64,000 nucleotides of DNA from Oscillospiraceae bacterium (GCA_020054675.1 JAIHAL010000003.1:186001-250000); one strand, 5' to 3'; positions 42,243 through 50,937 are shown, numbered from the stretch's first letter. The notes: generated by a model not told the origin, from the letters alone. Made by a program: numbers and translations.

Positions 42243-42277
42243 GGGGGCAGCCAGTAGGTTGCCCCCGTTATTTGTTT
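42243..42277 (+). terminator. Terminator of the long RNA
   Basis: GGGGGCAGCC paired with GGTTGCCCCC around AGTA, followed by GTTATTTGTTT. It isolates the long RNA from spoIIR. Confidence 0.85.
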
Positions 42278-42305
42278 GAATAAAATGGAATATAATGGCA
42301 ATACT
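42278..42305 (+). promoter_or_regulatory. Sigma-F-type promoter of spoIIR
   Basis: GAATA (42278-42282), 14 nt, GGCAATACT (42297-42305) fits the sigma-F pattern of a GNATA-like -35 and GGNNANANT -10. The start site would be just before the AAAGGAGG ribosome site. spoIIR is a known sigma-F gene in Bacillus. Confidence 0.6.
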
Positions 42306-42327
42306 CCTTTTAAAGGAGGATGCCGTT

Positions 42328-42957
42328 ATGAAGAAAATTGATATTGCCCTTTTGGCGGGACTTGTGATTGCAATAATCGTTTCAAATTTAAGCGCTTTTG
42401 CGGATAAATACAGCGATATAAAGAGCAGCGTGATAAGACTGCATATACTTGCAAATTCGGATAGTGAAAGCGACCAGGCATTAAAGCTTAAAGTTAGGGA
42501 TGAAATTTTAAAGCAGACTGCTGATTTATTTGATGATAACCTTTCTTTTGATGAAACAGAGAAAAGAGTTGCCAAAAATCTTGATGTGTTTGAAGAAATC
42601 GCCCGCGAAACGATTTTGAGCAATGGGTATGATTATCCTGTTAAATGCAGACTTGTAAATATGGAATTTAACGACAGGCAGTATGATGACTTTACCTTGC
42701 CGGCCGGAAGATATGATGCTTTGCGAATTGAGATAGGAGATGCGCACGGACATAACTGGTGGTGCGTGATGTATCCTCCGCTTTGCCTGCCTGCTGCTGA
42801 GGATATAGAACAGTATTCCGATATATTTACCCCTGATGAAATTAAAATGCTTAAAGAACCCGGACGCTATAAAATAAAATTTAAAATTGTAGAGCTTATT
42901 GAAAAACTTAAAAATTTCTTGGAAGGCAAGGATAAAACCATTGTGCTTGAAAAATAA
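42328..42957 (+). CDS. spoIIR: Stage II sporulation protein R
   Basis: 209-residue SpoIIR, the forespore-made signal that triggers SpoIIGA to process pro-sigma-E in the mother cell. It has an N-terminal membrane segment (LLAGLVIAIIVSNLSAF), then the family core SSVIRLHILANSDSESDQALKLKVRD and the conserved HNWWCVMYPPLCL. ATG 42328 follows AAAGGAGG; the longer frame to 42295 would overlap the promoter. Its presence indicates an endospore former. Confidence 0.95.
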   Translation: MKKIDIALLAGLVIAIIVSNLSAFADKYSDIKSSVIRLHILANSDSESDQALKLKVRDEILKQTADLFDDNLSFDETEKRVAKNLDVFEEIARETILSNGYDYPVKCRLVNMEFNDRQYDDFTLPAGRYDALRIEIGDAHGHNWWCVMYPPLCLPAAEDIEQYSDIFTPDEIKMLKEPGRYKIKFKIVELIEKLKNFLEGKDKTIVLEK

Positions 42958-43067
42958 ACTACAAAAATCATGCCGCAAAATTATATAAATTGTCAAAAAA
43001 AATAATAGACTTTTTGAGAGTTTTATTTTATACTAAAAATATAGATTAAAAATCACGGGGTTATGAT

Positions 43068-43874
43068 ATGAAGTATAAAATACTTGTTCTTGATGTCGAC
43101 GGAACGCTTACAAATTCGGAAAAACAGATTTCCGAAAAAACCAAAAAGGCTCTTATGCATGCCCAGAAAAAAGGCGTTAAGCTTGTGATAGCTTCCGGCA
43201 GGCCGACTTTTGGGGTTATGCCTTTTGTAAAAGAACTTGAAATGGAAAAATACGGCGGATACGTTCTTTCTTTTAACGGAGCGAAAATAACGGATTGCAA
43301 AACCGGCAAAATCATGTATGAGGATTCAATTTCTCCTGAAATGGTGCCGGCAATATATGATATTTCAAAAAAACACGGGGTAAATATTTTGACTTATGAG
43401 GGTGATACGGTTATAACCGAAACCCTTGATGACGAGTATCTTCAAATTGAATTGCGCATAAATAAGATGAGTGCAAAAAAAGTTGATAATTTTAAGGATT
43501 ATGTAAAATTTTCTGTACCTAAGTTTATAATGCTTGGCGATGGCGATTATCTTGGCAAAATTGAGCCGGATGTTGCAGGAAAGCTCAGCGGACTTAATGT
43601 TTACCGTTCCGAGCCTTTTTTCTTGGAGGTCATGCCGCAAAATATAGATAAGGCATATTCGCTTGGCAGACTGCTTGAAAAGCTTGGACTTTCAAAGGAT
43701 GAAATGATTGCCTGCGGGGACGGGTTTAATGACAAGTCAATGATAATGTTTGCAGGGCTTGGAGTTGCAATGGAAAATGCCCAGCCTCCCGTAAAGGAAG
43801 TTGCGGATTACATAACCCTTTCAAATAATCATGACGGAATTGCAAAAGTGGTTGAGGAGTTTATATTGGCTTAA
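43068..43874 (+). CDS. Cof-type HAD hydrolase
   Basis: 268-residue HAD-superfamily phosphatase of the Cof/IIB class: motif I VLDVDGTLTNSEK, motif II in VIASGRP, a mobile alpha/beta cap, and motifs III/IV in KDEMIACGDGFNDKSMI. These enzymes dephosphorylate sugar phosphates or flavin and other cofactor precursors. Single gene with its own downstream hairpin. No hint of substrate in the neighbours. Confidence 0.92.
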   Translation: MKYKILVLDVDGTLTNSEKQISEKTKKALMHAQKKGVKLVIASGRPTFGVMPFVKELEMEKYGGYVLSFNGAKITDCKTGKIMYEDSISPEMVPAIYDISKKHGVNILTYEGDTVITETLDDEYLQIELRINKMSAKKVDNFKDYVKFSVPKFIMLGDGDYLGKIEPDVAGKLSGLNVYRSEPFFLEVMPQNIDKAYSLGRLLEKLGLSKDEMIACGDGFNDKSMIMFAGLGVAMENAQPPVKEVADYITLSNNHDGIAKVVEEFILA

Positions 43875-43889
43875 AAAAGGTTTTTTAGG

Positions 43890-43922
43890 AGCATAGACGC
43901 ATTTTGTGTCTGTGCTTTTTTA
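43890..43922 (+). terminator. Terminator after HAD gene
   Basis: AGCATAGAC pairs with GTCTGTGCT around GCATTTTGT (one G-U pair), followed by six T. Confidence 0.75.
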
Positions 43923-44030
43923 ATTGTTGTCAAAAATGTTGACAAATGTTTACTTAAGAGGTAAAATATAATTAAAGTTTTAATATTTCGGAAATTGATT
44001 TTGGATTTAATGGCAGAAGGGATTTTTTTA

Positions 44031-44735
44031 ATGAAAAAATATTTAGGTCTGTTATTGACAGGAATTTTTATTTTTATTTTATCCGCATGCGGTTTGAGCG
44101 GAATTGATAAGTCTGTATCCGAAAACGCAAATTCAATCGTGCAGGAAATTGACACTTCTATGCCTGCCCCGTTTGGAGAAGAGGACCAAGGTGATGCTGA
44201 CAAAAATTTTGCATATTATTCTCCTTGCAGACATAAGTTTGATGAAGTTACAAGCAATTTAACAAAGCTTGTTGACCAGAACGAATTTAATAAATGGTGC
44301 GATGCAAAGAAAATAAGTGATAAAGCTCCGACTAAACTGACGGATTATTTGAATTTATATTCTTTTATTGTTGATTTTAATATATCAAATGATGTATTGA
44401 AAAAAGTTTTGGTTGATGAAAGAGATTTCTTTAAATCGTTGAATTGGTATGATGACAGCTATGATTATCATTATACGGATGATGAAATAGAAATCTTGTG
44501 CAGCAGGGATGAATCCAAAATCATGGAGCATTTTGCATCAAAATATTCAATTGTGAACAATGGCAGGATTTATAGCCCGCATTGGGTTTATACCCATACC
44601 ATTCAAGCATATGAGGCCGAAAAAATCCCGCCGGAACTTATAAAGGAGAAAATGGAGGTTTATAAAGAAATTCCGTTTGTTTCTAATGCGCGTGAAGCGT
44701 TTGAAAAAAAGCTTAATGAATATGTTAAAGCATAA
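44031..44735 (+). CDS. Lipoprotein of unknown function
   Basis: 234-residue predicted lipoprotein: positively charged start MKKYLGLLL, hydrophobic stretch, then lipobox LSAC with cysteine at about residue 20, so the mature protein would be anchored outside the membrane. The rest is acidic, helical and aromatic-rich (NWYDDSYDYHYTDDE) with no domain I recognise. ATG 44031 has AAGGG upstream at a long distance; ATG 44010 is an alternative. It stands alone between two hairpins. No function is proposed. Confidence 0.75.
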   Translation: MKKYLGLLLTGIFIFILSACGLSGIDKSVSENANSIVQEIDTSMPAPFGEEDQGDADKNFAYYSPCRHKFDEVTSNLTKLVDQNEFNKWCDAKKISDKAPTKLTDYLNLYSFIVDFNISNDVLKKVLVDERDFFKSLNWYDDSYDYHYTDDEIEILCSRDESKIMEHFASKYSIVNNGRIYSPHWVYTHTIQAYEAEKIPPELIKEKMEVYKEIPFVSNAREAFEKKLNEYVKA

Positions 44736-44749
44736 AAGCATAAAATCAT

Positions 44750-44774
44750 GCCGCCTTTTGGCGGCTTTTGTTTT
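44750..44774 (+). terminator. Terminator after lipoprotein gene
   Basis: GCCGCC-TTTT-GGCGGC followed by TTTTGTTTT. Confidence 0.9.
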
Positions 44775-44868
44775 GGATATAATAAATTTGCAAAAAGACG
44801 GCGGTTTACAAATATAAACCATTGTAGTATAATTGATTTAAAGTTAAGTGAAAAGGAATTTTAAAAAT

Positions 44869-45945
44869 ATGGGCAAAAAAGTTCTGCTTGGAATGAGCGG
44901 AGGAGTTGACAGCTCCGTTGCGGCAAAGCTGCTGCTTGATATGGGATATGAGGTGACCGGAGTTACTCTTAAGCTCTTTTCGGATGATGATATAGTTTTG
45001 TGCGACAGGGCAACAAGAACATGCTGCTCGCTTTCTGATGTTGAGGATGCCCGCAGCGTTGCCTTTAAGCTTGGAATAGACCATTTTGTTTTTAATTTTA
45101 AGGATGAGTTCAAAGAAAAGGTTATGGAACATTTTTCTAAAAGCTATATTGAGGGTAAAACACCCAATCCATGTATAGAATGCAATAGGCATATAAAATT
45201 TGACAAAATGCTTAGGCGTGCAAAGGAACTTGGATTTGATTATATAGCTACCGGACATTATGCAAGCATAAAATTTGATAAAGATTTAAAAAGATATCTG
45301 CTTGTCCGCCCAAATGACCGAACAAAGGACCAGACCTATGTGCTTTATTCGCTTACTCAAGAGCAGCTTGCGCATACGATTTTTCCGTTGTCCGGTCTTG
45401 AAAAATCACAGGTGAGGAAAATAGCCGAAGAATGCGGACTTGTAAATTCAAGAAAACCCGACAGTCAGGATATTTGCTTTGTTCCTGATGGGGATTACGT
45501 TGAATTTATTGAAAAAAATGAAAGGGATTTGCCTCCGGAAGGCGATTTTGTGGATATGTCCGGCAATGTTTTGGGCAGGCATAAAGGCATCATACACTAT
45601 ACGATAGGACAGAGAAGGGGGCTGGGGATTACTTTCAATAAACCGGTTTATGTGATAAAAAAAGATACGGCTTCAAATACCGTTGTTCTTGGCGATGAAA
45701 AGGACCTTTTTTCTAAAACCCTTGTTGCGGGGGATGTCAATTTGATTTCGGTAGAAAAGCTTGAAAAACCAATGAGGGTTACTGCAAAGGCAAGATATAC
45801 CCAAAAGGAACAGCCTGCGACAATAGAAGCTTTGGGCGAAAAAATACTCGTGACTTTTGATGAACCGCAAAGGGCGCTTACCCCCGGCCAAGCCGTTGTA
45901 TTTTATGACGGCGATGTGGTCGTGGGTGGCGGAACCATAGAATGA
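44869..45945 (+). CDS. mnmA: tRNA-specific 2-thiouridylase
   Basis: 358-residue MnmA, which thiolates U34 of Lys, Glu and Gln tRNAs. The PP-loop is LGMSGGVDSSVAAKLL. The two redox cysteines are in TPNPCIECNRHIKF and DSQDICFVPDGDY, and HYTIGQRRGLGI is diagnostic. ATG 44869 is preferred to GTG 44848 because the family begins at KKVLLGMSGG. The gene is separated by 24 nt from the LUD gene, perhaps in one transcript. Confidence 0.95.
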   Translation: MGKKVLLGMSGGVDSSVAAKLLLDMGYEVTGVTLKLFSDDDIVLCDRATRTCCSLSDVEDARSVAFKLGIDHFVFNFKDEFKEKVMEHFSKSYIEGKTPNPCIECNRHIKFDKMLRRAKELGFDYIATGHYASIKFDKDLKRYLLVRPNDRTKDQTYVLYSLTQEQLAHTIFPLSGLEKSQVRKIAEECGLVNSRKPDSQDICFVPDGDYVEFIEKNERDLPPEGDFVDMSGNVLGRHKGIIHYTIGQRRGLGITFNKPVYVIKKDTASNTVVLGDEKDLFSKTLVAGDVNLISVEKLEKPMRVTAKARYTQKEQPATIEALGEKILVTFDEPQRALTPGQAVVFYDGDVVVGGGTIE

Positions 45946-45969
45946 TTGTTTAAAAGAGGAGGATGCTTT

Positions 45970-46626
45970 ATGGATGAAAATTTGAAAAAAATCTGGCAAA
46001 AGCGAATTGAAAGGACAATGGAAAATTTAAAAAAGAATAATATTGATGCTTATTATGCCGAAAAGGCTTCCGACGTTGTACCTATTGTCGAAAGCCTTGT
46101 GGCGGAGGGGAGCATAGTTGCTTCGGGCGGCTCGGTTTCGCTTGAACAAAGCGGGGTTGCGGCACTTTTGCGCAGCGGCAGGTATGAATATCTTGACAGG
46201 TCGGCACCCGGTGCGGATTCTGATAAAGTTTACAGACAGTCTTTTTTTGCGGATGCTTATTTTTGCAGCTCAAACGCCGTAACGGAAAAAGGGGAGCTTT
46301 ATAATGTCGACGGCAGGAGCAACAGAGTTGCGGCAATAGCTTTCGGCCCCAAATCGGTCATAATGGTTGTAGGATACAATAAGATAGTTAAAAATATAGA
46401 CGAAGCAATAGAAAGGGTAAAAAAGTTTGCCGCTCCGGCAAATACCGTAAGGCTTTCGTGCAATACTTATTGCCACGAAAAGGGAGAATGCTTGGGAAAC
46501 GGCGGTGAAATCTGCTCCGGCTGCGGCAGCGATGAAAGAATATGCTGCAATTACCTTATTTCAGCAAAACAAAGGGAAAAGGGAAGAATTAAAGTCATTC
46601 TCGTCGGGGAAGAACTTGGCTTCTGA
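45970..46626 (+). CDS. LUD-domain protein (LutC-like)
   Basis: 218-residue LUD/DUF162 protein. The fold markers are SLVAEGSIVASGGSVSLEQSG, DAYFCSSNAVTEKGELYNVDG and VIMVVGYNKIVKN. The C-terminus is rich in cysteine (CNTYCHEKGEC, CSGCG, ICCNY) and may hold a metal site. LUD proteins are linked to lactate utilisation, but the LutA/LutB partners are absent, so the job is open. ATG 45970 follows GAGGAGG. Confidence 0.85.
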   Translation: MDENLKKIWQKRIERTMENLKKNNIDAYYAEKASDVVPIVESLVAEGSIVASGGSVSLEQSGVAALLRSGRYEYLDRSAPGADSDKVYRQSFFADAYFCSSNAVTEKGELYNVDGRSNRVAAIAFGPKSVIMVVGYNKIVKNIDEAIERVKKFAAPANTVRLSCNTYCHEKGECLGNGGEICSGCGSDERICCNYLISAKQREKGRIKVILVGEELGF

Positions 46627-46638
46627 TGGTATAAAAAA

Positions 46639-47715
46639 TTAAAATTTATACTTTGAGTAAATCTCGGAAATGATTTTTTGTGCAACCATATTGACCTTTT
46701 CAAAATCCACGGCATTTATATAGAATTCTTCCATTTTGTCGTGGATTTTTTTTGCGTTTTTAAGTGAAAGCACAGCTTCTTTTTTAAGTTCTTCGGCGGC
46801 CTTTCTGCTGAATTCAATGCGGTGTTTTTTGCTCTGGATGTATTCCTTATCGTAAAATCTAAGTGCATTTATACATTTAGTTTGATTTGTGGGTATGCAA
46901 TTTACCGGATTTGAGGATAAAAATGCAAGTTTGAGTTCGGGGATGAGCACATGTTCGAAAATGCTTGAATTAAAGTGGCAGCACTGGCTGACTATTGCAT
47001 TATAGCCCTTTGATGCGGCAATGTCGGCAATCCCCTGCAAAAAGCAATCTCCGGCGGCAAAATAAGGGTCGTTTATTATGATTATGTTTTCGTAAAAGTC
47101 TACGGGCATGGTTGTGTAGCCGTCCATTGTTATGGCAGAAAGCTTTTTGTAGCTGATTTCGCCCTCTTTACTTTCTTTTTTGGGCAGGAGCTTTTTTGCC
47201 ATGCGGCTTGTAAAGGCGCTTAGCTTCATAATATTGAGCGCCGAGTGTCCTATTGAATATATGTCTGAATTTATTGAGGCGAAAGCAGTTATATATCTTT
47301 TGCACCTTGAATGCCACGCGGCGTTTTCATCGGTCAGCCTTTTTATTTCATCCTTGTGCTTTAAAAGAGTTTCGCTGTCCCAGCATTCGCCCAGATTTAC
47401 TATGGATTGAAATGCTCCGGGGTACGTGGCGTCAAAAACATGGGGCGAAGTTCCGTCAACGATAACAGTTTTGGCATTTTTCAAGACAAGCGCGTCAAGT
47501 GAAAGCGGATCGCCTGAACAGTAATAAAGTTCAAGCTCATCTTTATCGGAGAATTCAAGGGCTATTTTTTTAATTAGATTTGATTTTCCGGTTCCGGGAC
47601 CGCCTTTTAATATGTAGGTGTAAAAGCCATCCCCTTTAATTTGGCTCTCGAAGTTTGTTTTAAATCCGTCCGGAGTACTTTCTCCGAGGAAGTATTTCAA
47701 CGCTGCGGAAAACAT
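46639..47715 (-). CDS. P-loop ATPase of unknown role
   Basis: 358-residue cytoplasmic protein with Walker A LKGGPGTGKSNLIKK near residue 38 and a Walker-B-like VIVDGTSPH. It resembles a conserved family of stand-alone clostridial ATPases (PRK06851-like by memory). The C-terminal 60 residues are helical and charged. It is convergent with the LUD gene, 12 nt apart. Substrate and partners are unknown. Confidence 0.7.
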   Translation of the reverse strand: MFSAALKYFLGESTPDGFKTNFESQIKGDGFYTYILKGGPGTGKSNLIKKIALEFSDKDELELYYCSGDPLSLDALVLKNAKTVIVDGTSPHVFDATYPGAFQSIVNLGECWDSETLLKHKDEIKRLTDENAAWHSRCKRYITAFASINSDIYSIGHSALNIMKLSAFTSRMAKKLLPKKESKEGEISYKKLSAITMDGYTTMPVDFYENIIIINDPYFAAGDCFLQGIADIAASKGYNAIVSQCCHFNSSIFEHVLIPELKLAFLSSNPVNCIPTNQTKCINALRFYDKEYIQSKKHRIEFSRKAAEELKKEAVLSLKNAKKIHDKMEEFYINAVDFEKVNMVAQKIISEIYSKYKF

Positions 47716-47797
47716 ATTATCCCTCCAAGGAAAGTTTTATTATATTTTATGTGAAAACTGCTTTTTTGGATACAAAAATTACCGGAGGATTTCAAAA

Positions 47798-48292
47798 ATG
47801 GTTGATAAAATTATAAAAAAGGCAATAGAATATGATGCAGGCGATGCAAGGAGAGTTCATCACCTGCTGAAAGTGCATTCTTTTGCAAAAACAATAGGAA
47901 CGCTTGAAAATTTAGGCCAAAAGGAATTGCAGATTCTTGAAATTGCTGCAATCCTGCACGATATAGGGATTCATGAGTGTGAGCGGAAATATTCAAGCAC
48001 AGGCGGAAATTTTCAGGAAATTGAAGGCCCTCCGATAGCAAAAGAGCTTTTGGAGGAATTTAATTTGCCGGAGGATGTGCTTGAAAGAGTCCTTTTCTTG
48101 ATTGGACATCATCATACATATTCGGGAATTGACGGAGCGGATTATCAAATCCTTGTTGAAGCTGATTTTCTTGTCAATATTTACGAGGACAGCATGGATG
48201 AAAAGCAGGTAAAAAGCATAAAAGAACGTATTTTTAAAACCTCTTCCGGCAAATATTTTCTTGAAAAGCTTTATTTGGATGCAAAAAATTAA
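47798..48292 (+). CDS. HD-domain metal-dependent phosphohydrolase
   Basis: 164-residue HD-domain protein. Metal residues are visible: H in RRVHHLLKVHSFA, the HD pair in AAILHDIGIHECE, and histidines in LIGHHHTYSGIDGADYQILVEADFLVN. Such proteins hydrolyse nucleotides or phosphoesters; the substrate is not evident. GGAGG precedes ATG. It is 70 nt before pduL. Confidence 0.82.
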   Translation: MVDKIIKKAIEYDAGDARRVHHLLKVHSFAKTIGTLENLGQKELQILEIAAILHDIGIHECERKYSSTGGNFQEIEGPPIAKELLEEFNLPEDVLERVLFLIGHHHTYSGIDGADYQILVEADFLVNIYEDSMDEKQVKSIKERIFKTSSGKYFLEKLYLDAKN

Positions 48293-48362
48293 CGCTAAAA
48301 CTTGATTATTAGGGATAAAAGTAGTAAAATTAAAGAAAAAGCTTCATTGGAGGAAAAGAAAA

Positions 48363-48941
48363 ATGTCAAAATCTTTTATTGTCGAAACTTCGGCAAGACA
48401 TGTCCATGTGACAAAGGAACATCTTGAAATTTTGTTTGGAAAGGGCGCAAAGCTTACGCATAAAAAAGACCTTTCCCAGCCGGGGCAATTTGCCTGCGAG
48501 GAAAGGGTTACTATTGTCGGCCCGAAGAGCGAGCTTAAAAATGTTTCAATTTTAGGACCGGAACGTCCGTCAACACAAGTTGAACTTTCAGCAACCGATG
48601 CCCGTTCAATAGGTATAACTGCTCCGATAAGGGAATCCGGCGATGTTGCAGGTTCTGCTCCATGCAAAATAGTAGGCCCATGCGGCGAAGTTGAAATAAG
48701 CGAGGGCGTAATAATTGCAAAGCGCCATATCCACTTGACTCCCGAGGCGGCAAATGAGCTTGGCGTTGAGGATAAGGAAATCGTTTGGGTAAAGATTGAC
48801 ACAAAAGAAAGAAAAGCAATCCTTGGCGATGTTGTTGTAAGGGTTTCTCCTAAATTTGCCCCTGCAATGCATATTGACACCGACGAATCAAATGCCATTG
48901 GCGCAAGCGGCGTTGTTATGGGAGAAATATTCAGGTTTTAA
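48363..48941 (+). CDS. pduL: PduL-type phosphate acyltransferase
   Basis: 192-residue PduL phosphotransacylase, which swaps CoA for phosphate on acetyl- or propionyl-CoA. Both zinc-binding elements are present: SARHVHVTKEHLE at the N-terminus and IIAKRHIHLTPEAANELG in the middle; MHIDTDESNA is also conserved. There is no N-terminal encapsulation peptide and no microcompartment genes nearby, so it probably replaces Pta in acetate formation. GGAGG precedes ATG. Confidence 0.93.
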   Translation: MSKSFIVETSARHVHVTKEHLEILFGKGAKLTHKKDLSQPGQFACEERVTIVGPKSELKNVSILGPERPSTQVELSATDARSIGITAPIRESGDVAGSAPCKIVGPCGEVEISEGVIIAKRHIHLTPEAANELGVEDKEIVWVKIDTKERKAILGDVVVRVSPKFAPAMHIDTDESNAIGASGVVMGEIFRF

Positions 48942-48968
48942 AGGATTATAAGCATTTTGCGTAAATTT

Positions 48969-49009
48969 AAAAATCCCCTGATTCTTTAAGAATCAGGGGA
49001 TTTTTTTTA
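48969..49009. terminator. Bidirectional terminator
   Basis: AATCCCCTGATTCT pairs with AGAATCAGGGGATT, with A/T runs both sides, between convergent pduL and the membrane protein gene. Confidence 0.92.
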
Positions 49010-49783
49010 TCTTTTTCTTTCGGTAAGTTTTATTCTGACTTCTTTCAAAGCGTCGTTAAAATATTTTGAGTATGCCCTTGGATGTGCCTTAATAAGCTGC
49101 CTTTTGAAAAAACCTATTTTTTCGGTAAGTACGCTAAGCTCATCCTTGAGTTCCTGCAAGCGCTCTTTCAGCTTTGCGGAATATTCCGAATTTTCCATTT
49201 TTTCTGAAAGCTGTTCTTTCAGGTTGTTGATTTCGTTCTTTACCATTGTAATGTTTTCAAGCAGCTTGTTTACATCGACTGCCGTGCGTATAGCGTTTAT
49301 GGCGTCTGCAAGGAATATTGCGGAAATGATGTAAATTATTACATATGAAACTTTTACGGGAATTGAAAGCACAAAGCTTTCAATTGGGGAATGAAGAAAA
49401 TATGTCAGGACAACCGACAGCACTCCCCAGAAAAGAGAGGAAATCAGGCTTATCCTGCCCTTGAAATTGAATCTTTGGTGGCTGTAGTCCCAATATTTCA
49501 TTTTAAGCGTGGATTCCATAAGCCATCCGGTAAAATATTCAAGTATAGTTGAGCTTGCCATCCCGCAGATGTATACAAGAAAAATGTTCCACTTTACCGG
49601 AAGGGTTGCAAAAAGTATTGAAATTGCCCCAAAACCGTAAAGCGGAAGATACGGCCCGCGCAAAAATCCCCTGTTGACGAGTCTTTTTTCATTTACTGAT
49701 ACTATTACGGACTCTATAATCCATCCTGCAAAGCTGTAAATGTAAAAAAATAAGACCCATTGCCAAATGGTGTATGAATACAT
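49007..49783 (-). CDS. CmpB-family membrane protein (putative ABC transporter permease, PF06541-like)
   Basis: 258-residue protein. The N-terminal 165 residues hold about five membrane helices with the family start WQWVLFFYIYSFAGWIIES, NRGFLRGPYLPLYGFG and YFTGWLMES...WDYS. From about 170 to 230 a coiled coil follows (NEINNLKEQLSEKMEN...ELSVLTEK), then a basic tail. Annotated in databases as putative ABC permease, but no ATPase is nearby and the coiled-coil tail is not permease-like. Function is uncertain. Confidence 0.8.
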   Translation of the reverse strand: MYSYTIWQWVLFFYIYSFAGWIIESVIVSVNEKRLVNRGFLRGPYLPLYGFGAISILFATLPVKWNIFLVYICGMASSTILEYFTGWLMESTLKMKYWDYSHQRFNFKGRISLISSLFWGVLSVVLTYFLHSPIESFVLSIPVKVSYVIIYIISAIFLADAINAIRTAVDVNKLLENITMVKNEINNLKEQLSEKMENSEYSAKLKERLQELKDELSVLTEKIGFFKRQLIKAHPRAYSKYFNDALKEVRIKLTERKR

Positions 49784-49858
49784 TTAAGCCCTCCCTAAAC
49801 AATGAATATAGAAAATATTATACATTATTTTAAATAGCATGTCAATTGCAAAATAAGG

Positions 49859-50806
49859 TTATTCCGACTTTTTTGTACATCTCATGATAAGTTTTTGCTT
49901 TTCTTGTTCAACTATTTCAAGAAAAAGCTTTTCGTATTCATTAAATGCAAAATCCTTTTGATAAATGATTATGTCCTTGTTTATATCGGAAGCAAGGGAA
50001 CATTTCCTTGCAACAAGCTCATGCCTGAAAAGTATTTCGTCAGGTATGGGAGAAACCCACATGTAAGTATTGTGCACGTTTTGCAATAAGTCGAATTGGC
50101 TCCCGCGTTCATATATATAAACCCTTTTAGGCGGCAAATCCATCTTTGCCGTTCTTTTTATTTGTGAAAACGGGAGAGTGTGCACTTCAAAAAAATTCTG
50201 CACAAGCTCTATATAGCCGTTGAGCATGTGGAACGGGATTGTTTCATATTCGGCCAAATCGTGATATTTGGACATAATTATTTCCGTTTCAAATTCCCAA
50301 AGCAATCTGCTTTGCAAACCGTTTTCTTTTAAAAGGGAGAGAAAATAATCCTCATAAATTTTTTGCACCCTTATTATTCCAAAGCGTGATTCACCGGATG
50401 TCACTTCGTTTATTATTGCCATGTCGCTGGTTTCTTTAAGGCTTATGGAAAGCTGCTCTTCCTTTTTCAGCTTTTGCAGGAATTTTGTAAACGCAACTGA
50501 AATATAGGTTGCCCGCGGAATTGAAACATTGAATTCTATTCCCTTGTCCTGTGGGGATTTATAAAGGGATTCAAGTTCATTTATCTGTGAAAGTATGGTT
50601 TTGGCGTATTTTAAAAATTCGGCACCTTTTTTGGTTGGTTCAACGCCTTTTGCGGTGCGCTTGAAAATGGTTATGCCTATTTCGGCTTCAAGCTCTTTTA
50701 TTGCCTTGCTTAAATTCGGCTGTCCCATGTAAAGGTTATTTGCCGCTTTGGTTATTGAACCGGTATTTTCAACCTCGACGACATATTTTATATGAGAAAA
50801 ATTCAT
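49859..50806 (-). CDS. LysR-family transcriptional regulator
   Basis: 315-residue LysR regulator. The N-terminal winged HTH is YVVEVENTGSITKAANNLYMGQPNLSKAIKELEAEIGITIFKRT; the effector-binding domain spans about 90-300. ATG 50806 is chosen because AAAGGG is then properly spaced. It is divergent from the nfn-hyd cluster with 217 nt between, so control of that cluster is likely by the usual LysR layout. The inducer is unknown. Confidence 0.93.
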   Translation of the reverse strand: MNFSHIKYVVEVENTGSITKAANNLYMGQPNLSKAIKELEAEIGITIFKRTAKGVEPTKKGAEFLKYAKTILSQINELESLYKSPQDKGIEFNVSIPRATYISVAFTKFLQKLKKEEQLSISLKETSDMAIINEVTSGESRFGIIRVQKIYEDYFLSLLKENGLQSRLLWEFETEIIMSKYHDLAEYETIPFHMLNGYIELVQNFFEVHTLPFSQIKRTAKMDLPPKRVYIYERGSQFDLLQNVHNTYMWVSPIPDEILFRHELVARKCSLASDINKDIIIYQKDFAFNEYEKLFLEIVEQEKQKLIMRCTKKSE

Positions 50807-50914
50807 TGCAACCATCCCTTTTCGGAAATTTAAAATCAAAGCAAAAAGCACCGGCTTTTGCGGAAAAATCATTTCTTTTGCAAGAGCAAATGCAATATGT
50901 TTCAATATGCAAAA

Positions 50915-50937
50915 ATTTATATGATGCCTATATAAAT
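50915..50937. promoter_or_regulatory. Palindrome in the LysR-nfnA intergenic region
   Basis: ATTTATAT-GATGCCT-ATATAAAT is a perfect 8-bp inverted repeat fitting the loose T-N11-A pattern of LysR boxes, about 110 nt from each gene. Candidate operator. Confidence 0.5.

Larger units (their letters stand above)
41233..42277 (+). ncRNA. Candidate long structured noncoding RNA, about 1 kb
   Basis: The promoter TTGACA (41233-41238), 17 nt, TATATT (41256-41261) starts about 1010 nt with no ORF of ordinary size, ended by a 10-bp GC-rich hairpin (42243-42266) and a U-rich tail. The motif GYGAGUCCA or a close form recurs at 41407, 41741, 41911 (GTGAGACCA), 42095 and 42187. TTGCCGA recurs at 41827, 42158 and 42217. 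Many local hairpins are visible: CCGG/CCGG at 41344, CTTTTAAG/CTTAAAAG near 41505, CCGG/CCGG near 41673, AAAGTGA/TCACTTT near 42120 and GGCAT/ATGCC near 42199. Long-range pairs include TTGAAAGCAAATTGT (41762) with ACAATTGCTTTCA (41872). I know no family with this motif set. Large ornate RNAs such as ROOL or GOLLD are the closest idea. Confidence 0.6.
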
